Assembly (NCBI GenBank): GCA_965603355.1
Contig: CBFDCQ010000022.1
Location: forward strand, 1 to 42,183
DNA from: CBFDCQ01 sp965603355
GTDB lineage: Bacteria; Hydrogenedentota; CAZGCA01; CBFDCQ01
Direction: 5' to 3'
Length of the DNA stretch: 42,183 nucleotides
The position numbers and the translations under genes are program-made. Shown here one piece after another: positions 8,305 through 16,562 of this stretch. Numbering within the stretch: the stretch's first letter is position 1; every line of letters starts with the position of its first letter. Below the pieces are notes generated by a model. That model did no database searches. It saw only the letters and a program-made list of their open reading frames with translations, and was not told the origin of the DNA.

Positions 8305-10967
8305 TGAGTTCTGACACCAAGAGAATGAGTCCTCTTCACGCGTGGCACAGCGCCCATGGCGCGAAGATGGTCGAGTTTGCCGGTTGGGATATGCCCGTTC
8401 AGTACGGGACAGGCATAGTGAAAGAGCATCTGGCGACGCGCAAGTTCGGCGGTCTGTTCGATGTAAGCCACATGGGGCGATTCCGCATAGGGGGAAAGCA
8501 CGCAATACGGTTTCTGCAGCACGTGCTGTCAAACAACGTAGAGACCCTCGAACCGTTGATGGCGGAGTACACACTGATCCCGGACGAGGAAGGAGGAGTC
8601 CTCGATGACTGCTACCTCTACCGCCTCCAGGACAAGACCTTCCTGCTGGTCGTGAACGCCGGCAACGCCGAAAAGGACTGGGCATATCTGCGTCAGCATG
8701 CGGGCTCTTTCGACGATGCGTCTCTTGAAGACGACACCGACAAGACGTCGATGATAGCCTTTCAGGGCCCGCTAACCGGAGAGGTTCTGGAACGTGTCCT
8801 CGAAGCCGGCTCTCTGCCGCTGCCCCAGCGCAACTACATGTCGGAAGCGACAATCTCAGGAACGGAGGTTCTCGTCTCACGCACGGGATATACGGGCGAA
8901 CCGATAGGTTTCGAGATATTCGTCTCCTCGGAGAAAGCGGAACTGGTGTGGACACGTCTGTACGAAGCGGGCAGGGATGACGGTATTGTTCCAGTAGGTC
9001 TCGGCGCACGCGATACCCTGCGTCTCGAGGCCGGCATGCCGCTGTACGGTCATGAACTGGGACTCGACCCCGACGGCGTTCCCATTCCCGCGTTCGCGTC
9101 TACTCTGGCCGGCGCAGCGATAAGTTTTTCCGGTCTCAAAGGCGACTATATCGGGCGCAAACGGCTGGCCGAACAGTTCGAACAGATTGGCAAACTGTAC
9201 GCGGGTCTCTACGAACCGTCGGATGTTCTGCGGCGTTGTATTAGACCTCTGGCGCTGCTGGACCGGGGCGTTGCCCGTCAGGGCCACGAGGTCTTCATCG
9301 ACGACCGTAAAGTCGGTGTCGTGACCAGCGGCACCATGATTCCTTTCTGGGTGTTCGAGGGCGAAGGCGCGACGATGACGATTACCGACGAGCATGGCAG
9401 TCGGGCCATAGCTCTTGCCTTTTTGGACGCGGAGGTCGAGTTTGAGCAGGAAGTCGAGGTGGCGGTGAGAAACCGGCGACTCAAAGCCGAGGTGGTTCGC
9501 TGGCACGGCCGTTCGGAAGCCCCGCCCTACTATAGATCGCTTCCCGTCGGCTATATAAAGGAAGAACGTGAGCCAGCCAGCGGTGAGGGAGCCGAAAAAG
9601 CGATGCTGTTGACCCAGAAAGCGATGGAGAATCATGAATGGCGACAGCAGCGCTGCATAAACCTGATCCCGTCCGAGATGACGCAGTCGCCGCTCGTGCG
9701 GTTACTCCAGGTGAGTGACCCGGTGGGACGGTACGCTGAGCACAAAGGGCTGATAGCCGCTTTTGAGCAGGAAGTGTTCTACTACCAGGGAACCGACTTT
9801 ATTGCCTGGGTCGAGGACAGACTGGCCGCCGAGATGGCCGCGTTCCTGGATTGCCCGCTCGTGGAGACCCGCCTCATAAGTGGTCTGACGGCCAACGCGA
9901 CGGTTTTCAGCGCGCTGGTTGATTGGAGGAACAGGGCGAATCGCCGCCGGGAGCCGGAACGAATTCGTCTCGTGATGAATAACCGTCTCGGGGCGGGAGG
10001 TCATCTGAGCGCACAAACCCTGGGCACGTTGCGAGACTTCGTGGCCAAAGATCCCGTGACTGAACGCTTCGCCGTCGTCAACTTCCCCGTGTGTGAAGAC
10101 AACCCGTACCGTATGGATGTCGAGGAAACCTTGAAGTTGGTCAACGACCTCGAGCCGGAACTGATTATCTTCGGGAAGAGCATGGTGCTGCATCCGGAGC
10201 CTGTCGCTGAAATCAAGCAGGCGTTCGGGAACTTCGAGGTACCGCCCATTATCATGTACGACATGGCCCACGTTCTGGGTCTCGTGGGGCCCCACTTCCA
10301 GCAACCGTTTCAGGAAGGAGCCGACATCGTGACCGGCTCGACGCACAAGACTTTCTTTGGAACCCAGCGCGGTATTATTGGGTCGGTTTTCGAAGAGAAC
10401 ACGCCTCGGTTTGAATTGTGGGAGGCGATCAACCGACGCGCCTTCCCCGGCATGGTCAGCAATCATCATCTCGGCACGCTATTGGGGCTTCTGATGGCGG
10501 CGATCGAGATGAACACGTTCAAGGATGAATACCAGCCGCAGGTTACAGCAAACGCGAAAGCATTTGCGCGGGCGCTAAAGCACGAAGGGGTGGCCGTCGA
10601 GGGCGATGCGGCAGTTGATTTTACCGAGACGCACCAGGTAGTGGTCAATGTCGGCCACGCCAAAGCCTGCCAGGTAGCGCAAGATCTGGAAGCTAACAAC
10701 ATCATCGTCAACTATCAGGTTCTCCCGGCAGATGAAGGTTCCACAGCCAGTTCAGGTCTGCGGATGGGCGTGGCGGAGATGACCAGGTTCGGCATGAAGG
10801 AGACTGACTTCGAGACGTTTGCGGGGCTGTTTGCCGATGCTGTGCTCAAGGACAGGAACGTCTCCTCTGAAGTTGCCCGTTTTCGGGAGAACTTCCGGAC
10901 CATGCACTATTGTTTCTCCGGCGGGCCTTTCGACACGCTCAAGAAACAAGTGCTTGAGACTTTTTAG
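8304..10967 (+). CDS. gcvT-glyA: Glycine-cleavage T protein fused to serine hydroxymethyltransferase-like domain
   Basis: ATG 8304 follows AAGGAGGT by nine bases (a GTG at 8295 is less likely), giving 887 aa. Residues about 1-370 are a complete aminomethyltransferase, with the catalytic-type Asp in GGVLDDCYLY (D101-D102); it takes the methylamine carbon from the H protein to tetrahydrofolate. A linker (about 375-430) leads to a fold-type I PLP domain resembling serine hydroxymethyltransferase. That part has INLIPSEM (family usually LIASEN), GRYAEHKG and the PLP lysine in GSTHKTFFGT (about K682). One chain could therefore make methylene-THF from glycine and use it to convert another glycine to serine. 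The SHMT half is divergent, so activity on serine is inferred. It is first in the gcv operon. Confidence 0.9.
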   Translation: MSSDTKRMSPLHAWHSAHGAKMVEFAGWDMPVQYGTGIVKEHLATRKFGGLFDVSHMGRFRIGGKHAIRFLQHVLSNNVETLEPLMAEYTLIPDEEGGVLDDCYLYRLQDKTFLLVVNAGNAEKDWAYLRQHAGSFDDASLEDDTDKTSMIAFQGPLTGEVLERVLEAGSLPLPQRNYMSEATISGTEVLVSRTGYTGEPIGFEIFVSSEKAELVWTRLYEAGRDDGIVPVGLGARDTLRLEAGMPLYGHELGLDPDGVPIPAFASTLAGAAISFSGLKGDYIGRKRLAEQFEQIGKLYAGLYEPSDVLRRCIRPLALLDRGVARQGHEVFIDDRKVGVVTSGTMIPFWVFEGEGATMTITDEHGSRAIALAFLDAEVEFEQEVEVAVRNRRLKAEVVRWHGRSEAPPYYRSLPVGYIKEEREPASGEGAEKAMLLTQKAMENHEWRQQRCINLIPSEMTQSPLVRLLQVSDPVGRYAEHKGLIAAFEQEVFYYQGTDFIAWVEDRLAAEMAAFLDCPLVETRLISGLTANATVFSALVDWRNRANRRREPERIRLVMNNRLGAGGHLSAQTLGTLRDFVAKDPVTERFAVVNFPVCEDNPYRMDVEETLKLVNDLEPELIIFGKSMVLHPEPVAEIKQAFGNFEVPPIIMYDMAHVLGLVGPHFQQPFQEGADIVTGSTHKTFFGTQRGIIGSVFEENTPRFELWEAINRRAFPGMVSNHHLGTLLGLLMAAIEMNTFKDEYQPQVTANAKAFARALKHEGVAVEGDAAVDFTETHQVVVNVGHAKACQVAQDLEANNIIVNYQVLPADEGSTASSGLRMGVAEMTRFGMKETDFETFAGLFADAVLKDRNVSSEVARFRENFRTMHYCFSGGPFDTLKKQVLETF

Positions 10968-11053
10968 AGATATCACGTATTGTGTGGCGTAAAGCGCATG
11001 CGTATATTGGCGAGCGTGCGCCGGGACAACAGCATCGTAGGAGGCACAAGGGG

Positions 11054-11440
11054 ATGAATCCTGACGACCTGAAGTACACCAAACAGCATGAGTGGATCGG
11101 CGCAGAAGACGGCGTATATACCGTCGGCATAACGGCGTACGCGGCCGAGCAGCTTGGCGATGTGACCTATGTCGAGTTGCCGGATGTGGGTTTGGAGATA
11201 GCGCAGGGCGCCGAAGTTGCCACAATCGAGTCAGTCAAGGCGGCGAGCGAGATATATGCGCCCGTCTCGGGCCGCGTCGGGGCCGTGAACACCGCCCTTG
11301 AAGACGAGCCCGGTCTTGTCAACGAGAGTCCATACGAGAAGGGATGGCTGTTAAAACTCGATAACGTTGACCCCTCCCAGATGGACTCGCTTATGGATGC
11401 GCCTGGGTACGGACGGTTCCTCGAGGAGCACGCGGAATGA
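11054..11440 (+). CDS. gcvH: Glycine-cleavage system H protein
   Basis: Small lipoyl carrier that shuttles the aminomethyl group between the P, T and L proteins. ATG 11054 is supported by AGGAGGCACAAGGGG just upstream; the in-frame upstream extension to 10982 looks non-coding. At 128 aa it is the usual length. The lipoylation motif IESVKAASEIYAP places the modified lysine at about K62. The gene ends in an ATGA overlap with gcvPA, consistent with coupled translation. Confidence 0.96.
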   Translation: MNPDDLKYTKQHEWIGAEDGVYTVGITAYAAEQLGDVTYVELPDVGLEIAQGAEVATIESVKAASEIYAPVSGRVGAVNTALEDEPGLVNESPYEKGWLLKLDNVDPSQMDSLMDAPGYGRFLEEHAE

Positions 11441-12723
11441 GCTATGTGCCGACCACGGCGGTCGAGATTGACGAGATGCTCGCCAAGATCGGTGTTGCGT
11501 CCATTGACGATCTGTTCGCCTGCATACCTGACGAGATACGTCTGCGGTCGTGGGACATACCGCCGGGAGTCTCTGAGATGGCCGTCAGAAAGCTCATGGC
11601 GGAGATCGCAGGCAAGAACGACGTATCGCTCGTCAGTTTTCTCGGGGGCGGCTATTACGACCACTATATCCCTGCCGCGGTCGACCAGGTATCTTCGCGG
11701 AGCGAGTTCCTGACGCCGTATACGCCGTACCAGGCCGAGTGCGCGCAAGGCACCTTGCAGAGCATCTATGAGTACCAGTCGGCGATCTGCCGTCTGACCG
11801 AGATGGACGTTGCGAACGCCTCGCTTTACGACGGAGGAACAGCCTTGTTCGAGGCCGCGACAATGTCGGTCCGGCTGACGGGCCGTGCGAGAGTAGTATG
11901 TCATCCGTCCGTGAACCCGGTACACCGCGATATGCTGAAAGCGCACGTGGGAAACGCGGACATTGAGATCGATTACGGCGACTCACCGGCGCAGGCGGCA
12001 TGTGTGATCGTTCAGAACCCCGGTTTCCTGGGAACCATCCGCGATTTCTCTGATCTGGCGGATCGATGTCATGAAGAAGGAGCGCTGCTCGTGGAATCGT
12101 TCTACCCGATCTCGCTTGGGCTCCTGAAATCTCCGGGAGAGATGGGCGCCGACATAGCGGTCGCCGACGGACAGAGTCTGGGGCTTCCGCTGGCGTTCGG
12201 GGGCCCTTACCTGGGCATCATGGCGGTGCGCAAACGCCACATGCGTAAGATGCCGGGCCGAATCGCCGCGGCGACCCAGGACAGCCGGGGCAACCGCGGG
12301 TTTGTGCTGACACTGCAGACGCGGGAACAGCACATCCGGAGGGAAAAAGCCGCATCGAACATATGCTCGAACGAAGCGCAATGCGCGTTGCGGGCGCTGG
12401 TATATCTGTGTATGCTCGGCAAGGAAGGTTTGAGAGACGTCGCTGTACACTGTCATTCGAAAGCGGAATACCTCAAGTCCAGACTGCCGTTCGCGGAAAT
12501 CCTTAACGACGGCCCGACGTTCAACGAATTCGCCCTGCGGCTGCCTCGGAACGCTTCCGAAGTGACAGAGGCAATGGTGGCGAGCGGTTTCTGCGCTGGC
12601 TTGCCGCTGGCGGCCGTCGGCGCGGGCGGGCCTGACGACTTGCTTGTCGCCGTGACTGAAAGGCGGACAAAGGAAGAGATGGACGAGTTTGCCCGTGCTC
12701 TGGAGGACGCGGCATGCAACTGA
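11437..12723 (+). CDS. gcvPA: Glycine dehydrogenase (decarboxylating), subunit 1
   Basis: N-terminal half of the split P protein. With GcvPB it decarboxylates glycine and loads the aminomethyl group onto lipoyl-GcvH. At 428 aa it fits the split form found in many Gram-positive, Thermus-type and other bacteria. It begins with the typical subunit-1 layout (a short helical region, then SFLGGGYYDHYIPAAVDQ and TPYTPYQAECAQGTLQ) and contains the conserved TREQHIRREKA-SNIC stretch near residue 290. It has the PLP fold but not the PLP lysine, as expected for this subunit. It overlaps gcvH by 4 bases and gcvPB by 10. Confidence 0.96.
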   Translation: MSYVPTTAVEIDEMLAKIGVASIDDLFACIPDEIRLRSWDIPPGVSEMAVRKLMAEIAGKNDVSLVSFLGGGYYDHYIPAAVDQVSSRSEFLTPYTPYQAECAQGTLQSIYEYQSAICRLTEMDVANASLYDGGTALFEAATMSVRLTGRARVVCHPSVNPVHRDMLKAHVGNADIEIDYGDSPAQAACVIVQNPGFLGTIRDFSDLADRCHEEGALLVESFYPISLGLLKSPGEMGADIAVADGQSLGLPLAFGGPYLGIMAVRKRHMRKMPGRIAAATQDSRGNRGFVLTLQTREQHIRREKAASNICSNEAQCALRALVYLCMLGKEGLRDVAVHCHSKAEYLKSRLPFAEILNDGPTFNEFALRLPRNASEVTEAMVASGFCAGLPLAAVGAGGPDDLLVAVTERRTKEEMDEFARALEDAACN

Positions 12724-14150
12724 TATTCGACAAATCCCGGCCGGGACGGCGAGCGGCATCGTTTGACGCGCTCGACGTGCCGGAACATATGCCGCCGCCT
12801 GAGTTCTGCCGGTCGCGGCCGCCGCAACTGCCTGAAGTGAGTGAACTTGACGTTGTTCGCCATTTCTCCGCTCTCGCCCATCGGAACTTCTGTCTCGATT
12901 CCCATCCGTTCCCTCTCGGGTCGTGCACAATGAAGTACAACCCGAAGATCGGCGACGCGGTTACCTCGCATCCCGGGTTCACCGACATACATCCCCATCT
13001 TTCGAGCGTATCGGCTTATTTGCCGTTGTGCCAGGGAGCGCTCGAGCTGGTCTACGAGACCGAACGGCTGCTGGCCGAAATTGGCGGTTTGCGCCAGGTG
13101 GCGCTGCAGCCCATGGCAGGCGCCCACGGCGAGTTGACGGGCATACTGATGATGGCGGCGTACCACAGCCACAAAGGGAACGAGAAGGACACGATTGTTA
13201 TACCCGACTCCGCCCACGGCACAAATTGCGCCAGCGCCGCCATGGCAGGTTACAAGACCATCGAGATCCCCTCCGGGGAAGACGGTTCGATTCACGTCGA
13301 CGCGTTTAAATCGGTTCTGAACGACTCGGTCGCCGGGGTGATGCTCACTTGCCCGAACACGCACGGTCTGTTTGAGCCGGCGGTCCGTGAATTGGCGGAT
13401 CTCGCTCACGAAGTGGACGCGTTGATGTACTGCGACGGCGCTAACCTCAACGCCATTATCGGTCAGTGCCGGCTGGGCGATATGGGGTTCGATGTAGTGC
13501 ATTTCAACCTGCACAAAACCTTCGCTACACCGCACGGTATGGGCGGCCCGGGTTCAGGTCCCGTGGGTGTCGGCGAGCGGCTCGAACCGTTTTTGCCGGG
13601 GCCGAGGGTCGTCAAGGGACCGGAAGGGTACCATCTTGATATGCCGGAGAAGTCCGTCGGCAGAATAGCGGCGTTTTTCGGCAACTTTCTTGTGGCGGTG
13701 CGTGCGTACGCGTACATACGTCATCTGGGCGACCAGGGTCTGCGGCAAATCTCTCGTCATGCGGTGCTCAACGCCAACTACGTGTACGCCCGGCTGAAAG
13801 ACGTATACGAGCCGGCGTTCGCATCACAGGTCATGCACGAATGCGTTTTCACGGCGGCGCCTCTGGCGGAGAAACATGGCGTCCGCGCTCTCGATATTGC
13901 CAAAGCTCTGATGGATTACGGATTCCACGCGCCGACCATTTACTTCCCGTTGACGGTGAAGGAAAGTCTGATGATCGAACCTACCGAAACGGAATCGAAG
14001 GAAACGCTCGACGCCTTCTGCGATGCCATGATCGACATTGCGGCGACTGCCGCAACGGACCCGGCTATTCTCCATGAAGCTCCCGCGACCATGCCCGTCG
14101 GCAGGCTGGACGAAGTGCGTGCGGCGAGGGAACTCGATTGCGTCTGTTAG
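12714..14150 (+). CDS. gcvPB: Glycine dehydrogenase (decarboxylating), subunit 2
   Basis: C-terminal half of the split P protein, carrying the PLP site. It is 478 aa, usual for the family. HPFPLGSCTMKYNPK near residue 65 is the hallmark opening. GAHGEL and DSAHGTN bind cofactor. The PLP lysine is in NLHKTFATPHGMGGPGSG (about K268), and the glycine-rich loop follows it. The start overlaps the end of gcvPA by 10 bases and its own end overlaps the lipoate ligase start, so the four genes gcvH-gcvPA-gcvPB-lipoate ligase form one translationally coupled run. Confidence 0.97.
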   Translation: MQLIFDKSRPGRRAASFDALDVPEHMPPPEFCRSRPPQLPEVSELDVVRHFSALAHRNFCLDSHPFPLGSCTMKYNPKIGDAVTSHPGFTDIHPHLSSVSAYLPLCQGALELVYETERLLAEIGGLRQVALQPMAGAHGELTGILMMAAYHSHKGNEKDTIVIPDSAHGTNCASAAMAGYKTIEIPSGEDGSIHVDAFKSVLNDSVAGVMLTCPNTHGLFEPAVRELADLAHEVDALMYCDGANLNAIIGQCRLGDMGFDVVHFNLHKTFATPHGMGGPGSGPVGVGERLEPFLPGPRVVKGPEGYHLDMPEKSVGRIAAFFGNFLVAVRAYAYIRHLGDQGLRQISRHAVLNANYVYARLKDVYEPAFASQVMHECVFTAAPLAEKHGVRALDIAKALMDYGFHAPTIYFPLTVKESLMIEPTETESKETLDAFCDAMIDIAATAATDPAILHEAPATMPVGRLDEVRAARELDCVC

Positions 14151-14863
14151 ATATATCGTTCTCGGAGCCGGCGGAGAATCTTGCCTTCGACGAAGTCCTA
14201 CTGAACGGAGCTGAGTCCGGCCGATCGGACGAGACGCTGCGTTTCTGGGAGAGCCCGGAACTGTTCGTCGTTTTGGGGCTGGGCCAGGCACGGCGCGAAG
14301 AAGTGCTGCTGGACGCGTGCGCAAAAGACGGTGTCCCGGTTATGCGTAGATGCACGGCGGGCGGGTGCGTCGTCCAGGGACCCGGCTGTCTCAACTTCAC
14401 CCTCGTTCTCAAGTACGACAACCACCCGGAACTGCGGTCAATCTGCGGTTCTTACACCCACATTCTCGGTCTGCTGGCGGCGGCGTTCGACCGAGCCGGA
14501 CTCGCCGTCGTCCATGAAGGTGCGAATGACCTCGCTATCGACGTGAGGAAGGTGTCGGGCAACGCTCAACGCCGGCTCAAGCGGGCCATCCTGCATCAAG
14601 GCACCCTCCTGTACGGTCTCGATCCCGGCTTGATGGCTAAATACCTGCGCGAACCTGGCAAGAGACCGGCATATCGCGCCGAGCGATCGCACACCGATTT
14701 CGTCGGGCATCTGCCTATGGACGCAGCTCAGCTTCGCCGTGTGGCGAGCAAAGCCTTCGCAGCACCGTCCGAAGTGGAGCCGCCTGAAACATGGGAAGTG
14801 GATGCTGCCAGGGATCTGGCTCGCGAGAAGTACGCGACGGCCGCATGGCGCAACCGACGATAG
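14138..14863 (+). CDS. lplA: Lipoate-protein ligase A family protein
   Basis: Member of the BPL/LplA/LipB family, 241 aa, probably attaching lipoate (or octanoate) to GcvH. The start is a TTG at 14138, seven bases after GAGGG and 13 bases inside gcvPB. Visible are the N-terminal NLAFDEVLL, the RRCTAGGCVVQGPGCLNF segment (family RRxSGGGxVxHDxGNLN) and KVSGNAQRRLK, whose lysine (about K138) is the expected ligand-binding residue. The AGGCVV loop departs from the usual GGGAVYHD. The protein is shorter than E. coli LplA and lacks its C-terminal accessory domain, so it may need a partner or act as an octanoyl/lipoyl transferase. Its place at the end of the gcv operon fits H-protein modification. 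Confidence 0.88.
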   Translation: MRLLDISFSEPAENLAFDEVLLNGAESGRSDETLRFWESPELFVVLGLGQARREEVLLDACAKDGVPVMRRCTAGGCVVQGPGCLNFTLVLKYDNHPELRSICGSYTHILGLLAAAFDRAGLAVVHEGANDLAIDVRKVSGNAQRRLKRAILHQGTLLYGLDPGLMAKYLREPGKRPAYRAERSHTDFVGHLPMDAAQLRRVASKAFAAPSEVEPPETWEVDAARDLAREKYATAAWRNRR

Positions 14864-14946
14864 ACGGTTGGTCGCCAGACATGGGAGGGGAGAACCGGAG
14901 TCAAAAGAGATGCGTGTTTGTCAGTCGGGTTCAGGACACCTTCTAA

Positions 14947-15222
14947 TCATCCACCGCAGCTCATCGGGATGAACATAATCGTGTCCCCATCTTTTAGCTG
15001 CTTCCCGCTTTTGACAAATAGTTGAGACAACTCCTTATTTATGAATATTCTGGTAAACTTCTCCAAATGGTCAGTCCAAGGGATATGAAACCGATCGATG
15101 ATGCGGTCGATGGCCCGCTCGGGTTCACGTGAGAGATCCATCTCGATTTCTCTTTTTCGACCGGAATACTTTTGCATAATGGTGATAAATCTGACTTTGA
15201 CCTGTACGGTATCCTCAGGCAT
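14947..15222 (-). CDS. MoaD/ThiS-family sulfur carrier protein
   Basis: A 91-aa ubiquitin-fold sulfur carrier ending in SCGG, the C-terminal Gly-Gly that is adenylated and thiocarboxylated in this family. The middle (FITIMQKYSGRKREIEM and FINKELSQLF) fits the beta-grasp pattern, and GDTIMFIPMSCGG is the typical tail. Ribosome site AAGAAGAG precedes the ATG. It is last in a minus-strand unit with a cysteine-desulfurase-like protein and an aldehyde:ferredoxin oxidoreductase, so supplying sulfur for the pterin dithiolene of tungsten/molybdenum cofactor is the natural guess. Thiazole or another sulfur product cannot be excluded. Confidence 0.82.
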   Translation of the reverse strand: MPEDTVQVKVRFITIMQKYSGRKREIEMDLSREPERAIDRIIDRFHIPWTDHLEKFTRIFINKELSQLFVKSGKQLKDGDTIMFIPMSCGG

Positions 15223-15240
15223 GACTCTTCTTTTCCGGCC

Positions 15241-16518
15241 TCATCCGTTACTCTTGATTTCCTTAGTGGCCTTGAGAAACATATCGATCTCTTCAGGCGT
15301 ATTGTAATGCGCTGCTGAAAGCCGCACTCCATCAGGCCACCCAAGACCTTCCAACGCATGCGTAGAATAAGTATCCTGAATTCTGGCAGCAAGACGAATA
15401 CCGTATTTTTCATTGTAGTGACCAATGGCCGTAGTTGAGTCCATCCCGGCTATCTGGAACAGGAGGATACACATGCGATTTGTTATCTCCTTGTCCAGGC
15501 CGCACACGGTCACATGTTCAATATCCAACAAGCCTTCTACCTGATCGGTGCCGTGGAGTATCCGATCGAGTAAAGCCAATAAATATCCGTGAATCGCCCT
15601 CTTTGAAGCGATCACTTGTTCTCTTCTATCCGTAGAGTCCGTAAACTTGCTTCCGAGCCAGCAGAGGTAATCGACTACCGCAGACCAGGCGGCAAGCATC
15701 GCATGAGGAGGAGAACCCAGAACCCAGTTCGTCTCGGGTTTGAGCACAAGATTTTCATGCGGCAGCTTGGCAAGTCGGCCGGAATAATGGGCAAAACCTA
15801 TTCCTTTTGCACAGTAGGCCTTGTAGGGGCCAAACGCATACGCATCCGCGCCAATATCCTCCACATCAATTGGACCGTGTGGTGCGTATTGAACGGCATC
15901 AACCACAACATACAGCTCGGGTCTAATCTTTCTGGCCTCTTCAATAATAGTCTTGGCGTCATTGACGGCTCCCGTCTGATTGGAAGCGTGCTGAAAAAGA
16001 AGGAGATTCGTATCCTTATCGATCTTCTCAAGAATCTTCTCCACAGGAACAGAGCTGGTATCCTTGGAAACGTCGGCAATACGCAGTTCCTTTCCTGTGA
16101 CCTCCGCATAATATTTACACGCACTCAGGGATGCAGGATGCTCGAGCTTTGTAGTTACGACATTCTTTCCAGGTATGTGACTGGTAATCGCATTAGCCGC
16201 ACGAAAAAGAGTATGAGTCGCGCTATTGGCCGGTACGATTACTCCGGATTTCGCACCGAGAAAGAGTTTGACGTCCTCGATTCCTTTATTATACGTTTCC
16301 ACCACATAATCGGACGCCGGATTGTATCTAAAAAGCTCATCGGGCAGTGCCACTTCCCTGCACAGCGTCTCCACTACCGACTTGAGCCTTAATCCTCCTC
16401 CAGAAGCCTCCAGATAGACACGCCGCCCCGTGTACGGATCCCAATCCACATATAAGAATCGGTTTCTTATCTCATCCTGCAATTCCTGAGAAAACAACTT
16501 CTTCTCTATTTCAGTCAT
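15241..16518 (-). CDS. Class V PLP enzyme, cysteine-desulfurase-like
   Basis: Fold-type I PLP protein of 425 aa, started at the ATG behind AGGAGTTGACC. Typical class V features are VPANSATHTLFRAAN, the EHPASL loop, VVDAVQYAPHGPIDV with the cofactor Asp, and the PLP lysine in FGPYKAYCAKG (about K233). It resembles the cysteine desulfurase-like subfamily. Where desulfurases carry the catalytic Cys loop, this protein reads QDTYSTHALEGLG, with Ser/Thr and no Cys, so a canonical persulfide mechanism is doubtful; other class V reactions (lyase, epimerase, selenocysteine-lyase-like) are possible. It sits 18 bases from the sulfur-carrier gene and 44 bases from the AOR gene, in one direction. Confidence 0.82.
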   Translation of the reverse strand: MTEIEKKLFSQELQDEIRNRFLYVDWDPYTGRRVYLEASGGGLRLKSVVETLCREVALPDELFRYNPASDYVVETYNKGIEDVKLFLGAKSGVIVPANSATHTLFRAANAITSHIPGKNVVTTKLEHPASLSACKYYAEVTGKELRIADVSKDTSSVPVEKILEKIDKDTNLLLFQHASNQTGAVNDAKTIIEEARKIRPELYVVVDAVQYAPHGPIDVEDIGADAYAFGPYKAYCAKGIGFAHYSGRLAKLPHENLVLKPETNWVLGSPPHAMLAAWSAVVDYLCWLGSKFTDSTDRREQVIASKRAIHGYLLALLDRILHGTDQVEGLLDIEHVTVCGLDKEITNRMCILLFQIAGMDSTTAIGHYNEKYGIRLAARIQDTYSTHALEGLGWPDGVRLSAAHYNTPEEIDMFLKATKEIKSNG

Positions 16519-16562
16519 CAGGTCAACTCCTACTCTTTCACTGCATAAACAGCGTTGTTACA

